Shown here: positions 39,956 to 48,366 of the stretch, in pieces
How positions within the stretch are numbered: the first letter of the stretch is position 1
Layout of the letters: the number at the start of each line of letters is the position of its first letter
Assembly: GCA_950075865.1 (NCBI GenBank)
Contig: CATMVA010000016.1
Span: 5,714-57,880, forward strand
Length of the DNA: 52,167 bases
Reading direction: 5' to 3'
From: an uncultured Oscillospiraceae bacterium
GTDB taxonomy: Bacteria > Bacillota > Clostridia > Oscillospirales > Oscillospiraceae
Translations under genes and position numbers: made by a program
Notes under the pieces: generated by a model
Told to the model about the DNA's origin: nothing
Databases searched by the model: none
The model's input: only the letters and a program-made list of their open reading frames with translations

Positions 39956-40828
39956 ATGTCCGAGTATCAGATTTTTTGTGATGCCACCGCCGACCAGTGT
40001 CCCGAGATGATGGAGGGCCTGCCCCAGGTGACCGTGATCCCCATGGACGTGGAGATCGCCGGGAAGAACTACGTCTACGGTCCCGGCGGAAACCTGAACG
40101 CGGAGGAGTTTTACGACCTCCAGCGCCGGGGAAATTTTGCCTCCACCACCCAGATCCCGCCCGCGGCCTTTCTGCCCTGGTTCGAGCCGGTGCTGAAGGC
40201 GGGGAAGGACCTCATCTATTTCCCACTGACTTCAGGCCTTTCGGGGACCTATACCTCGGCTATGATGTGCATGGAGGACCTGCGGAAGGAGTACCCTGAG
40301 CGGACCATCCTCTGCGTGGATACCTTCTGCGCCTCGGTGGGCCAGGGACTGATGGTCCGGGAGATCGCCCGGAAGCAGGCCGAGGGCCTGACCATTCAGG
40401 AGCTGGCCGCTTGGGTGGAGGAGAACCGTCTGAAGATCGACCACTGGTTCACCGTGGATGTCTTTGACCACCTGAAGCATGGGGGCCGGGTCTCGGCCGC
40501 CGTGGCCGTGGTGGGCTCCGCCCTCCAGATCAAGCCCATGCTCCGGGTGGATGAGGAGGGGCGGCTCCAGGTGATAGAGAAGCCCCGGGGCCGCCGCCGG
40601 GCCATGGCCGCCCTGCTGGGGCGGATGGAGTCCACCTGGGATCCCCGTCTGGGCAGGACGGTGGTGGTGGGCCACGGGGACGATCCCGAGGCGGCTGGGG
40701 AGCTGAAAAGGCTGGTCCTGGAGACATACCCCGAAGCGGAGGTCTATACCGCTCCCATTGGCCCAATCATCGGCGCCCACACCGGACCCGGGATGCTGGC
40801 CCTGGTCTTCTGGGGAACTCAGCGCTGA
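39956..40828 (+). CDS. DegV family fatty-acid-binding protein
   Basis: A 290-residue DegV/FakB-type protein. The N-terminal IFCDATADQ, STTQIPPAAF, PLTSGLSGTYTSA and FTVDVFDHLKHGGRVS segments are typical; in FakB proteins this fold holds a fatty acid for phosphorylation by FakA. No fakA is in the window. It follows the radical SAM gene by 14 bases and ends at a terminator, so the two form one unit, probably TetR-controlled. Confidence 0.93.
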   Translation: MSEYQIFCDATADQCPEMMEGLPQVTVIPMDVEIAGKNYVYGPGGNLNAEEFYDLQRRGNFASTTQIPPAAFLPWFEPVLKAGKDLIYFPLTSGLSGTYTSAMMCMEDLRKEYPERTILCVDTFCASVGQGLMVREIARKQAEGLTIQELAAWVEENRLKIDHWFTVDVFDHLKHGGRVSAAVAVVGSALQIKPMLRVDEEGRLQVIEKPRGRRRAMAALLGRMESTWDPRLGRTVVVGHGDDPEAAGELKRLVLETYPEAEVYTAPIGPIIGAHTGPGMLALVFWGTQR

Positions 40829-40843
40829 AAAACAGAGATAAAG

Positions 40844-40888
40844 CGCCGCCCTTGACAGTTGGAGTGCTGTCCAGGGCGGCGTGTTTTT
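40844..40888 (+). terminator. Intrinsic terminator after the DegV gene
   Basis: A 15-pair stem with one mismatch (40844-40858 with 40867-40881), eight-base loop, then TGTTTTTG. Confidence 0.9.
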
Positions 40889-40902
40889 GTCTATTCTTCA
40901 CA

Positions 40903-40931
40903 TTGCATTTTGATCCAGTAACAGGTAAAAT
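40903..40931 (+). promoter_or_regulatory. Promoter of the aldo/keto reductase-ABC transporter unit
   Basis: TTGCAT (40903-40908), a 17-base spacer and TAAAAT (40926-40931), 32 bases before the ATG. Confidence 0.7.
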
Positions 40932-40963
40932 ATAGGCATCTTATCAAAATGGAGGCCTGTGCC

Positions 40964-42082
40964 ATGAAGGAAAATCCATTTTTTCCGGAGATCCACGGCA
41001 ATTTCGGCTTTGGCTGTATGCGTCTCCCCATGAATGGGGAGGAGGTGGACCTGCCCCAGTTCACCCGGATGGTGGACGAGTTTCTGGCCGCCGGGTTCAA
41101 CTACTTCGACACGGCCACCGTTTACATAGGCGGCAAGAGCGAGACCGCATTGCGGGAAGCGTTGACCAAACGCTACCCCCGGGACCGGTTCGTCTTCACC
41201 AACAAGCTCAGCGGTCCCCTCTTTGAGAAGGAGGAGGACATCCGCCCCCTGGTGGAGCGTCAGCTGGAGAGCTGCGGCCTGGACTACTTCGACTTCTACC
41301 TGATGCATTCCCAGCACGCCGGCAACTACGAGAAGTACAAGGCCTGCAAGGCCTACGAGACCGCCTTCCAGCTCAAGGCCGAGGGCAAGCTCCGCCACGT
41401 GGGCATCTCCTTCCACGACACCGCCGAGGTGCTGGACCGGATCCTCACCGAGCAGCCCGGCGTGGAGGTGGTCCAGCTCCAGTTCAACTACATGGACTAC
41501 GAGGATGAGCGGGTCCAGAGCCGGAAGTGCTACGAAGTCTGTGAGAAGCATGGCAAGCCGGTGCTGGTCATGGAGCCAGTGAAGGGGGGGCGCCTGGCCA
41601 GCCTCCATCCCCAGGCCGGGGCTATCCTGGACGCCCTGGACGGCGGCTCCCACGCCAGCTACGCCGTCCGGTTCGCCGCCGGCTTCGAGCGGGTGGCCGT
41701 GGTCCTCTCGGGCATGAGCGACACCGAGCAGATGGCGGACAACCTGAGCTTTATGGCTGACTTCCGGCCCCTGTCCGCCGACGAGCGCCGGGCGGTGGAC
41801 AGGGTGGCTGGCTGCCTTCGTGACCTGCCCCTTATCGCCTGCACCAAATGCCGCTACTGCGTGGACGGCTGCCCCGCCGCCATCGACATCCCCCGGATCT
41901 TCTCGGCGGTGAACACGGCCCGGACCTACCCCGGCCAGGGCGGCTGGGAGTATGCCTCGTCTACCGAAGGGAAGGGTAAGGCCTCGGACTGCGTCAAGTG
42001 CGGCCAGTGCGAGAGAGCCTGCCCCCAGCACCTGCCCATCCGGGCGCTGCTGGAGGAGGCCGAGGTCAAGTTTGAACAGTAA
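40964..42082 (+). CDS. Aldo/keto reductase with C-terminal 4Fe-4S ferredoxin domain
   Basis: A 372-residue redox enzyme. Residues 1-270 are an aldo/keto reductase barrel (FGCMRLP, FNYFDTATVYIGGKSE, QLQFNYMDYEDE). The C-terminal 100 residues hold two cluster motifs, CTKCRYCVDGCP and CVKCGQCERACP, so electrons may come from ferredoxin-type partners. The substrate is unknown. The ATG at 40964 is preferred over one five codons upstream because GGAGG lies correctly before it. An ABC transporter gene follows by 17 bases, so uptake and reduction of the same compound is possible. Confidence 0.9.
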   Translation: MKENPFFPEIHGNFGFGCMRLPMNGEEVDLPQFTRMVDEFLAAGFNYFDTATVYIGGKSETALREALTKRYPRDRFVFTNKLSGPLFEKEEDIRPLVERQLESCGLDYFDFYLMHSQHAGNYEKYKACKAYETAFQLKAEGKLRHVGISFHDTAEVLDRILTEQPGVEVVQLQFNYMDYEDERVQSRKCYEVCEKHGKPVLVMEPVKGGRLASLHPQAGAILDALDGGSHASYAVRFAAGFERVAVVLSGMSDTEQMADNLSFMADFRPLSADERRAVDRVAGCLRDLPLIACTKCRYCVDGCPAAIDIPRIFSAVNTARTYPGQGGWEYASSTEGKGKASDCVKCGQCERACPQHLPIRALLEEAEVKFEQ

Positions 42083-42099
42083 GGAGAGACAGCCGAACC

Positions 42100-42768
42100 A
42101 TGTCTGAGCGACTTTGGAACATTCTGACCGAGGGCTTCACCCGGATGCTGGTCCCCGGCCTTACGGTGACCATCCCCCTCACCGTGCTGGGCTTTTCCCT
42201 GGCCTTCGTCATCGCGGTGGCGGTGGCCCTGGTCCAGTTCGCGAAAGTGCCGGTGCTGAAGCAGGTCTCCCGGCTCTACATCTGGATCTTCCGGGGGACC
42301 CCCCTGCTGGTCCAGCTTTATGTGATCTACTACGGTCTGGGCCAGGTGGGCCTCCGCCTTTCCCCCTTTGTGGCCGGGGTGCTGACCCTGGGCATCAACG
42401 AGGGGGCCTACTGCGCCGAATCGGTGCGCTCCGCCCTGGAATCCATCCCGGTGGGCCAGCTGGAGGCAGGGGAGTGCGTGGGCATGACCTGGTGGCAGAC
42501 CATCCGCCGCATCATCCTGCCCCAGGCCATGCGGACCGCCTTCCCGCCCCTGGGCAACTCCCTCATCGCCATGCTCAAGGACACCTCTCTGGTGTCCAGC
42601 ATCACCCTGGCTGAGATGTTCATGGCCTCCAAGCGTCTGGTGGGCCGGTACTACGAGCCCATGGCCCTCTACCTGGAGGTGGCGGTCTTCTACCTCTTCT
42701 TCTCCACCATCCTCACCCTGCTGGAGCGCTGGGGGGAGAAGAAGCTGAACACCTACGAGTATAAGTAA
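42100..42768 (+). CDS. Polar amino acid ABC transporter permease
   Basis: A 222-residue inner-membrane permease with about five helices. The EAA-type loop EAGECVGMTWWQTIRRIILPQAMR contact is seen around residues 126-148, and the HisM/GlnP-like pattern (FRGTPLLVQLYVIYYG, ALESIPVGQLEA) is typical of amino acid importers. A GGAGA site precedes the ATG. It lies between the reductase and the ATPase gene, completing an importer with the following two genes. Probable substrate is a polar or cationic amino acid. Confidence 0.93.
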   Translation: MSERLWNILTEGFTRMLVPGLTVTIPLTVLGFSLAFVIAVAVALVQFAKVPVLKQVSRLYIWIFRGTPLLVQLYVIYYGLGQVGLRLSPFVAGVLTLGINEGAYCAESVRSALESIPVGQLEAGECVGMTWWQTIRRIILPQAMRTAFPPLGNSLIAMLKDTSLVSSITLAEMFMASKRLVGRYYEPMALYLEVAVFYLFFSTILTLLERWGEKKLNTYEYK

Positions 42769-42781
42769 GGGGGGTGAGGTC

Positions 42782-43519
42782 ATGCTGGAAGTCAGAGAGC
42801 TGAAAAAATCCTTCCGGGATCAGGAGATCCTGAAGGGGATCGACCTCACCGTGGAAAAGGGCGACGTGGTGGCCGTCATCGGCCCCAGCGGCGCCGGAAA
42901 GACCACCCTCTTGCGGTGCATCAATTTTCTGGAGAAAGCCGACAGCGGCGCCATGACCTTCGACGGAGCGGACTACGATCTGGGGAACATGAAAAAGAAG
43001 GATATCCTCTCCCTCCGCCAGAAGACCGGGTTCGTGTTCCAGAGCTACAACCTCTTCCGCAACAAGACCGCCCTCCAGAACATCACCGAGGGCCTCATCG
43101 TGGCCCGGAAGATGGTGAAGGAGCCGGCAGTGGCCATCGCCGAGGAGATGCTGGAGAAGGTGGGGTTGCTGGACAAGAGGGATTCCTACCCCAGCCAGCT
43201 TTCGGGGGGCCAGCAGCAGCGGGTAGCCATCGCCCGGGCCATGGCCGCCGACCCGGAGATCATCTATTTTGACGAGCCCACCTCGGCCCTGGACCCCGAG
43301 CTGACCGGGGAGGTCCTGACCGTCATGCGCCGGCTGGCCGAGGAGGGGATGACCATGCTGGTGGTGACCCACGAGCTGGGCTTTGCCCGGAGCGTGGCCG
43401 ACAAGGTGGTCTTTATGGAGGACGGCCAGGTGGTGGAAAGCGCTCCCGCGGGGGAGTTCTTCGCCGCTCCAAAGACCGGGCGGGCCAAAGAATTTCTGCG
43501 TATCCTGGACCGGGCGTGA
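42782..43519 (+). CDS. Amino acid ABC transporter ATP-binding protein
   Basis: A 245-residue ATPase. Walker A is GPSGAGKTTLLR, the Q-loop region FVFQSYNLF, the signature LSGGQQQRVAIARAMA, Walker B IIYFDEPTSALDPE and the switch His VVTHELGFA. It belongs to the GlnQ/ArtP group. A GGGGTGAGG site precedes the ATG, 13 bases after the permease stop. It powers the importer formed with the genes on both sides. Confidence 0.95.
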   Translation: MLEVRELKKSFRDQEILKGIDLTVEKGDVVAVIGPSGAGKTTLLRCINFLEKADSGAMTFDGADYDLGNMKKKDILSLRQKTGFVFQSYNLFRNKTALQNITEGLIVARKMVKEPAVAIAEEMLEKVGLLDKRDSYPSQLSGGQQQRVAIARAMAADPEIIYFDEPTSALDPELTGEVLTVMRRLAEEGMTMLVVTHELGFARSVADKVVFMEDGQVVESAPAGEFFAAPKTGRAKEFLRILDRA

Positions 43520-43553
43520 TGGGTCCGGAGATGAATCAAAAAGGAGTTTGAGT

Positions 43554-44357
43554 ATGAAAAAGTTTATTTCTATCGTTGCCGTTTCCGCCCTTCTGCTCTC
43601 CGCCCTGACAGGATGCGGCCCCAAGGAGGAGGACAAGGGGGAGGACCTGCTTTCCGCCATCCAGGCCAAGGGGGAGATGGTCATCGCCACCGAGGGCACA
43701 TGGGCCCCCTGGACCTACCATGACGAGACCGACACCCTGGTGGGCTTCGACATCGAGATCGCCCAGGCGGTCTGCGAGAAGCTGGGGGTCAAGGCTACCT
43801 TCGTGGAGGGGGAGTGGGACGGCCTGCTGGCCGGCCTGGAGACCGGGCTCTACGACACCATGGCCAACGGGGTGGACATCACACCCGACCGGTCGGAGAA
43901 GTACGACTTCTCGGTCCCCTACGCCTATATCCGCACCGCCCTCATGGTCCGGGGGGACGACCAGTCCATCCAGAGCTTTGAGGACCTGTCCGGCAAGACC
44001 ACGGCCAACACCATCAGCAGCACCTACGCCACCCTGGCCGAGAGCTACGGCGCCACCGTCACCGGGGTGGACGACCTGAGCCAGACCATCGAGCTGCTGC
44101 TCCAGGGCCGCATCGACGCCACCCTGAACGCCGAGGTCACCTACGCCGACTATATCTCCCAGCATCCCGATGCCAACATCCGGGTGGCCGCCTACACCAC
44201 CGAGGCCAACCACGTGGCCTTCCCCTTCCGCAAGGGGGCCGAGACCGAGGCTCTCCGGGCCGCGGTGGACCAGGCCTTGGAAGAGCTCCGGGCCGACGGC
44301 ACCCTGGGCGAGATCTCGGTCAAGTACTTCGGCAGAGACCTCTCCAAGGGAGAGTAA
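43554..44357 (+). CDS. Amino acid ABC transporter substrate-binding lipoprotein
   Basis: A 267-residue periplasmic-type binding protein for Gram-positives. Its N-terminus is a lipoprotein signal ending LSALTGC, so Cys 20 or nearby is acylated and anchors it to the membrane outer face. The mature part is an SBP family 3 fold (IATEGTWAPWTYHDE, LVGFDIEIAQAV, GLYDTMANGVDITPDR), which binds polar amino acids. AAAGGAG precedes the ATG. It is the last gene of the unit and ends at a bidirectional terminator. Confidence 0.94.
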   Translation: MKKFISIVAVSALLLSALTGCGPKEEDKGEDLLSAIQAKGEMVIATEGTWAPWTYHDETDTLVGFDIEIAQAVCEKLGVKATFVEGEWDGLLAGLETGLYDTMANGVDITPDRSEKYDFSVPYAYIRTALMVRGDDQSIQSFEDLSGKTTANTISSTYATLAESYGATVTGVDDLSQTIELLLQGRIDATLNAEVTYADYISQHPDANIRVAAYTTEANHVAFPFRKGAETEALRAAVDQALEELRADGTLGEISVKYFGRDLSKGE

Positions 44358-44366
44358 GCAGAAACA

Positions 44367-44395
44367 AAAGGAGAGGCCCTCAGGACCTCTCCTTT
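44367..44395. terminator. Bidirectional terminator (ABC transporter and fucosidase)
   Basis: A 10-bp perfect stem (44367-44376 with 44386-44395, AAAGGAGAGG arm). It overlaps the stop codon of the convergent fucosidase gene. Confidence 0.75.
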
Positions 44396-45690
44396 AATCT
44401 TATCTCGATGACCGTGTCGGTCCCGTCCGGTTGGACCGGGCCGCCCAAGTCCACAAAGACCGTGTCGGGGTAGTCGCTGTGGACCCAACTGGTGGACAGG
44501 GCCAGCTCCTTCCCGTCGGCAAGCCGCCGGATGGAGGCCACCTGCTCCTTTTTCAGCCCCGGCAGGGGGAGGGGACCCATGGGCGGGTCGTACAGATGGT
44601 AGTAGAGCCGGTTCCCCCTTTGGGTCAGGCGGCCGTACTCGGGCTTGGGGAGGTTTGCCCTGCCGCAGCCGTAGACGCTCTCCCCGTTCTTTGCCATCCA
44701 ACGGCCCAAGAAGTCAAGGGCCGCAAGGGACTGGGGCGGAATGTCACCGTGGCTGTCGGGGCCCACGTTGAGGAGCAGGTTGCCGCCCTTGGAGACGCAT
44801 TCCACCAACGCCTTGAGCAGGGTGGGGGCGCTCTTCCAGTCCTGGTCGGCGGCGCAGTAGCCCCAGTGGCCGTTCATGGTGGCGCAGGACTCCCAGCATA
44901 GCGCCCGGCCCTCGGCGTCCCTCAATCCTTCGGGGGGCACCATCTGCTCGGGGGTGACGAAATCCCCGTGGAAGGGGGTGGGGGCGCACTGGGCCAGCGA
45001 GCCATACCCCTCGCCGCTGACCTCCAGCCGGTTGTTGAGGATGATGCCGGGCTGGAGGGAGCGGACCATGTGGGCCAGCTCGGTCCCCCGCCAGGCATCC
45101 CCCCGGAGGCTGTCATAGGAGAAGTCGAACCAGAGAAGGTCCAGCCTGCCGTAATTCTCGCACAGCTCCCGGACCTGGGCGTGCATGTAGCGGAGGTAGC
45201 GGCCGAAGTCCCGGCCCTCGTTTCCGCAGGTGGGGTCGCGGCGCATGGGGTGGTTTTTGTCTCCGTAGTGGGGGTAGTCCGGGTGGTGCCAGTCCAGCAG
45301 GGAGTAGTAAAGCCCTGCCCGGAGCCCCTCGGCCCGGGCGGCCTCCAGAAAGTCCCGGACGATGTCCCGGCCCAAGGGGGTGTTGGTGGATTTGAAATCG
45401 GTGAGGGCGCTGTCAAAAAGGCAGAAGCCGTCGTGGTGCTTGGCGGTGAGGATGACATATTTCATCCCGGCCTCTTTGGCGGCTTTGACCCATTTTTCCG
45501 GGTCGTAGCGGCCGGGGGAGAAGGCGTCAAAATAGGGCAGATAGTCCCCTTCGGGCATCTCCTCCTCGCTGCGGACCCACTCTCCCCGGCCGGGGAGGGC
45601 GTAAAGCCCCCAGTGGATGAACATGCCGAACCGGGCTTCCCGGAACCAGGCCATCCGGTGGTCATAGTTCCGGCGGTCGAACTGATACAT
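44380..45690 (-). CDS. Alpha-L-fucosidase, GH29
   Basis: A 436-residue glycoside hydrolase. N-terminal landmarks are WFREARFGMFIHWGLYALPGRGEW and YVILTAKHHDGFCLFDS; the nucleophile Asp is in RLDLLWFDFS and the rest follows the GH29 barrel, with a short beta-sandwich tail. There is no signal peptide, so it would act inside the cell on imported fucosylated sugars. The start MYQFDRR at 45690 has GGGTGGGG before it; the longer frame covers the promoter. It is unlinked to sugar transport genes here. Confidence 0.92.
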   Translation of the reverse strand: MYQFDRRNYDHRMAWFREARFGMFIHWGLYALPGRGEWVRSEEEMPEGDYLPYFDAFSPGRYDPEKWVKAAKEAGMKYVILTAKHHDGFCLFDSALTDFKSTNTPLGRDIVRDFLEAARAEGLRAGLYYSLLDWHHPDYPHYGDKNHPMRRDPTCGNEGRDFGRYLRYMHAQVRELCENYGRLDLLWFDFSYDSLRGDAWRGTELAHMVRSLQPGIILNNRLEVSGEGYGSLAQCAPTPFHGDFVTPEQMVPPEGLRDAEGRALCWESCATMNGHWGYCAADQDWKSAPTLLKALVECVSKGGNLLLNVGPDSHGDIPPQSLAALDFLGRWMAKNGESVYGCGRANLPKPEYGRLTQRGNRLYYHLYDPPMGPLPLPGLKKEQVASIRRLADGKELALSTSWVHSDYPDTVFVDLGGPVQPDGTDTVIEIRLKERS

Positions 45691-45724
45691 AACCCCACCC
45701 CATCTGTGTGTGGATTTCAAGAAC

Positions 45725-45753
45725 ATCATAGCAGAGGAAAAGCAAAAACGCAA
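45725..45753 (-). promoter_or_regulatory. Promoter of the fucosidase gene
   Basis: On the minus strand: TTGCGT (45753-45748), a 17-base spacer and TATGAT (45730-45725), 35 bases before the start codon. Confidence 0.65.
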
Positions 45754-45772
45754 CGAGAAAGAAGGAATGACC

Positions 45773-47260
45773 ATGAAAAAACGGGTTTTGGTGGCCGGAA
45801 TGGCCCACGAGTCCGACTCCTTCAACCCCATCGTGGCCGGGGCGGCCGACTTCCCGATTTTCCGGGGGGAGGATATGCTGGGCCGCCGGGTGGAGAACGA
45901 CGCCACCACCGGTATTCTGGACACGCTGGAGAAGAAGGGGTATGAGCTGATCCCCGCCCTCTTTACCCACGCCGTGCCCAACGGCCTGGTGGACCGGGAG
46001 TTTTACCTCTCGGTGAAGGAGGAGATCCTGGACACCGCCCGCCGGGCGCTGAAGGATGGTCCTATCGATGCCGTGACCCTGGAGCTTCACGGCTCCATGA
46101 CGGTGAAGGGCTACGGGGAAGCCGAGGGGCCCCTTTTGGAGGCGCTGCGGGAGATCCTGCCCGGTGTGCCCATCCTGTGCGCCCTGGACATGCACGCCAC
46201 CATGACCGAAAGGATGCACCGAAACTGCGACGGCTTTGCGGCCTTTCAGCAGGCCCCCCACACCGATCAGTACGAGACCGGGGTGAAGGCGGCCAACATG
46301 ACCGTGGCCGTGCTGGAGGAAGGGGTCAAGCCCGCCTCGGCTTGGGTGAAGGTGCCCCTCCTGGTGGCCGGGGAGCAGTCGGCCACCGATGTGGAGCCTA
46401 TGGTGAGCCTCATTGAGGCCTTCCGGGAGAGCGAGCGCAAGCCCGGCGTCTTGGCCGCCTCCTGCCTGATGGGTTATCCCTGGTGCGACAGCCCGGACTG
46501 CGGGGCGGGGGTCTACGTCACCGCCGTGGATCAGGAGACCGCCGATGCCGAGGCCCTCCGTCTGGCCGGGCTCATGTGGGCGGCCAGGGAGAAATTTGCT
46601 TTCCAGACCGAGGCCTACCCCGAGGGGGAGGCCGTGAATGTGGCCCTCGCCGCCGCCCTGGCGGGGGAGGGGCCGGTCTACCTGTCCGACTCGGGGGACA
46701 ACCCCACGGGGGGCTCCTCCTCGGACTGCACCGGGCTGCTCCGTCGCCTTCTGGAGGACGGGCGGACATTAGAGCTTCCCACCCCCGTTCTCTACGGCGG
46801 CATTTACGACCGGCCGGCCGCCCTGGCCTGCCGGGGAAGGGTGGGGGAGACGCTTGCCCTCACCTTCGGGGCGAAATTTGACCGAAAGACCACCAGCCCC
46901 ATTACGGCCACCGGGAAGGTTATGGCCTTCCGGGAGGACTGGCAGGGGAGCGCTGTGGCTCTCTTCCGGACGGGCAATGTGGACATCGTCCTGGCCGAGA
47001 AGCACATCGGCTATACTACCCCGGAGCTATTCTCCGTCCTGGGCCGGGAGGCCGGGGAGGCAGCGCTGGTGTGTGTCAAGCTGGGCTACCTTACCCCCGG
47101 CCACGCCGCCCTGGCACGGCGGGCCATCCTGGCCCTGACCCGCGGCTCCACCAACGAGGATCTGGCCACCCTGCCCTACGAAAGGATCCCCCGCCCCATC
47201 TTCCCCCTGGACCGGGCGTTCGAGTATGTGCCCCGGTGCGAGAGGACAATGGAAGGGTGA
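45773..47260 (+). CDS. M81 family metallopeptidase (MlrC-like)
   Basis: A 495-residue protein of the M81 family, named for microcystin-degrading MlrC. Family motifs include AHESDSFNP, LELHGSMTV, LDMHATMTE and APHTDQYETG, which hold the likely zinc-ligand His and Asp; a C-terminal domain (GGSSSDCTGLLRRLL and GAKFDRK) completes it. Gut members probably cleave small cyclic or modified peptides, and the substrate is unknown. Two ATGs (45767, 45773) are close; 45773 has better spacing from GAAGGA. It is divergent from the fucosidase. Confidence 0.87.
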   Translation: MKKRVLVAGMAHESDSFNPIVAGAADFPIFRGEDMLGRRVENDATTGILDTLEKKGYELIPALFTHAVPNGLVDREFYLSVKEEILDTARRALKDGPIDAVTLELHGSMTVKGYGEAEGPLLEALREILPGVPILCALDMHATMTERMHRNCDGFAAFQQAPHTDQYETGVKAANMTVAVLEEGVKPASAWVKVPLLVAGEQSATDVEPMVSLIEAFRESERKPGVLAASCLMGYPWCDSPDCGAGVYVTAVDQETADAEALRLAGLMWAAREKFAFQTEAYPEGEAVNVALAAALAGEGPVYLSDSGDNPTGGSSSDCTGLLRRLLEDGRTLELPTPVLYGGIYDRPAALACRGRVGETLALTFGAKFDRKTTSPITATGKVMAFREDWQGSAVALFRTGNVDIVLAEKHIGYTTPELFSVLGREAGEAALVCVKLGYLTPGHAALARRAILALTRGSTNEDLATLPYERIPRPIFPLDRAFEYVPRCERTMEG

Positions 47261-47352
47261 AGAAAGAAGGGGGCGTGATTGCCTTTTTGGGACAACGACC
47301 ATACGGTGTGTCAGGGATGCCGCGCCCTACATTCAAAATAAGTGAAAACATC

Positions 47353-47383
47353 AAAAAAGCCGCCCAAAGGGTGGCTTTTTTGG
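47353..47383. terminator. Bidirectional terminator (M81 and CobW genes)
   Basis: A 13-pair stem with one G-T wobble (47353-47365 with 47369-47381), AAA loop, A-run on the left and T-run on the right. It is usable from both convergent units. Confidence 0.88.
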
Positions 47384-47420
47384 GTCAAAACAGGGGTAAA
47401 AAACGTACAACCCGATACAA

Positions 47421-48353
47421 TTAAAAGCTGACCACCTCGGGATCGCAGCCAAGGCCGGGGATAGCCTTGAGGACGTTCATGACCGGGCCCTTTCCCTTGT
47501 AAGCCTTGTGCTCTCCCACTTCCATGCGGACCGTGACCTCGATCCATTGCCTGTCCTGGTAGGGATCCAAGGCCTCCCCCTTGGCCACCATCCCCAAAAA
47601 CTGGATATCCTCGGCGCAGCACACCATGGCGAACCGGCCGGGGCAGGGGGTGTTCCACTTCTTGGAACGGAACATGACAAGTTGCATGTGGAGCACTTTG
47701 CCCTCATAGTGCTCCGGGTGGTCCATGGCGTCCACATAGAAGACACCGAAGTCGTTGTCCGGGATCTCGGTGACCTCGTCGCTGAGATCAAAGGGGACCT
47801 CGTTGCCGGTGAGGTAGTTCTCACTGGAGCCGTCGATCCCCTCCAGGTAGATCTCGGCCCGGCGGTTGACCATCCGCAGGTTCCGCTTTCGCAGGTCGGC
47901 CTTGAGGGCGTCGTCACATCGGTTGAAGATGAGCAGGTCGGCGTTGATGATCTTCTCCATCATGATCTGGCCCATGTTCTTGGCGTAGTTGTCAAAGCTG
48001 CGGGCGTCCACGATGACCATGATCTGGTAGAGGATCCAGTTCCGGGGCAGAGCGCCCTGGAAGAGGGTCTCCAGGGGCCACATGCCGTTATACTCGATGA
48101 GCACCTGGTTGGGGCGGTGTTCCTTCTCCCAGCGCTGGAGCTTCAGGGGATTCAGGTCCTCCGGCTCCTCGACGCTTTCCATACTCACATTTTTCAGCAC
48201 CTGCTGGTCGTACTCCAGTTCCCCCTCCTCGCAGGAGATGAGAAGGGTGCGGTCCTCCCGGGCGAAGCCCTCCCGCAGGGTGTCGTTGATGAAGGCCGTC
48301 TTGCCGGCGTCCAGCATGCCGGCGATCACATAGACAGGGATCTCTTTTGCCAT
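47421..48353 (-). CDS. CobW-like P-loop GTPase, divergent partner lacking CxCC
   Basis: A 310-residue G3E-type protein. Walker A is GMLDAGKTAF (GxxxxGKT), the Walker B/G3E segment LIEYNGMW replaces the usual E-x2-G arrangement, and NRCD serves as the guanine-binding NKxD. The CxCC metal motif of CobW/ZNG proteins is absent, so metal binding of the usual kind is not expected. The C-terminal half (about 200-310) resembles a CobW C-terminal domain. It lies 13 bases downstream of a His-rich CobW gene, so the two probably act together in metal or cofactor delivery. Function is inferred. Confidence 0.8.
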   Translation of the reverse strand: MAKEIPVYVIAGMLDAGKTAFINDTLREGFAREDRTLLISCEEGELEYDQQVLKNVSMESVEEPEDLNPLKLQRWEKEHRPNQVLIEYNGMWPLETLFQGALPRNWILYQIMVIVDARSFDNYAKNMGQIMMEKIINADLLIFNRCDDALKADLRKRNLRMVNRRAEIYLEGIDGSSENYLTGNEVPFDLSDEVTEIPDNDFGVFYVDAMDHPEHYEGKVLHMQLVMFRSKKWNTPCPGRFAMVCCAEDIQFLGMVAKGEALDPYQDRQWIEVTVRMEVGEHKAYKGKGPVMNVLKAIPGLGCDPEVVSF

Positions 48354-48366
48354 GGGGGAGCCCTCC

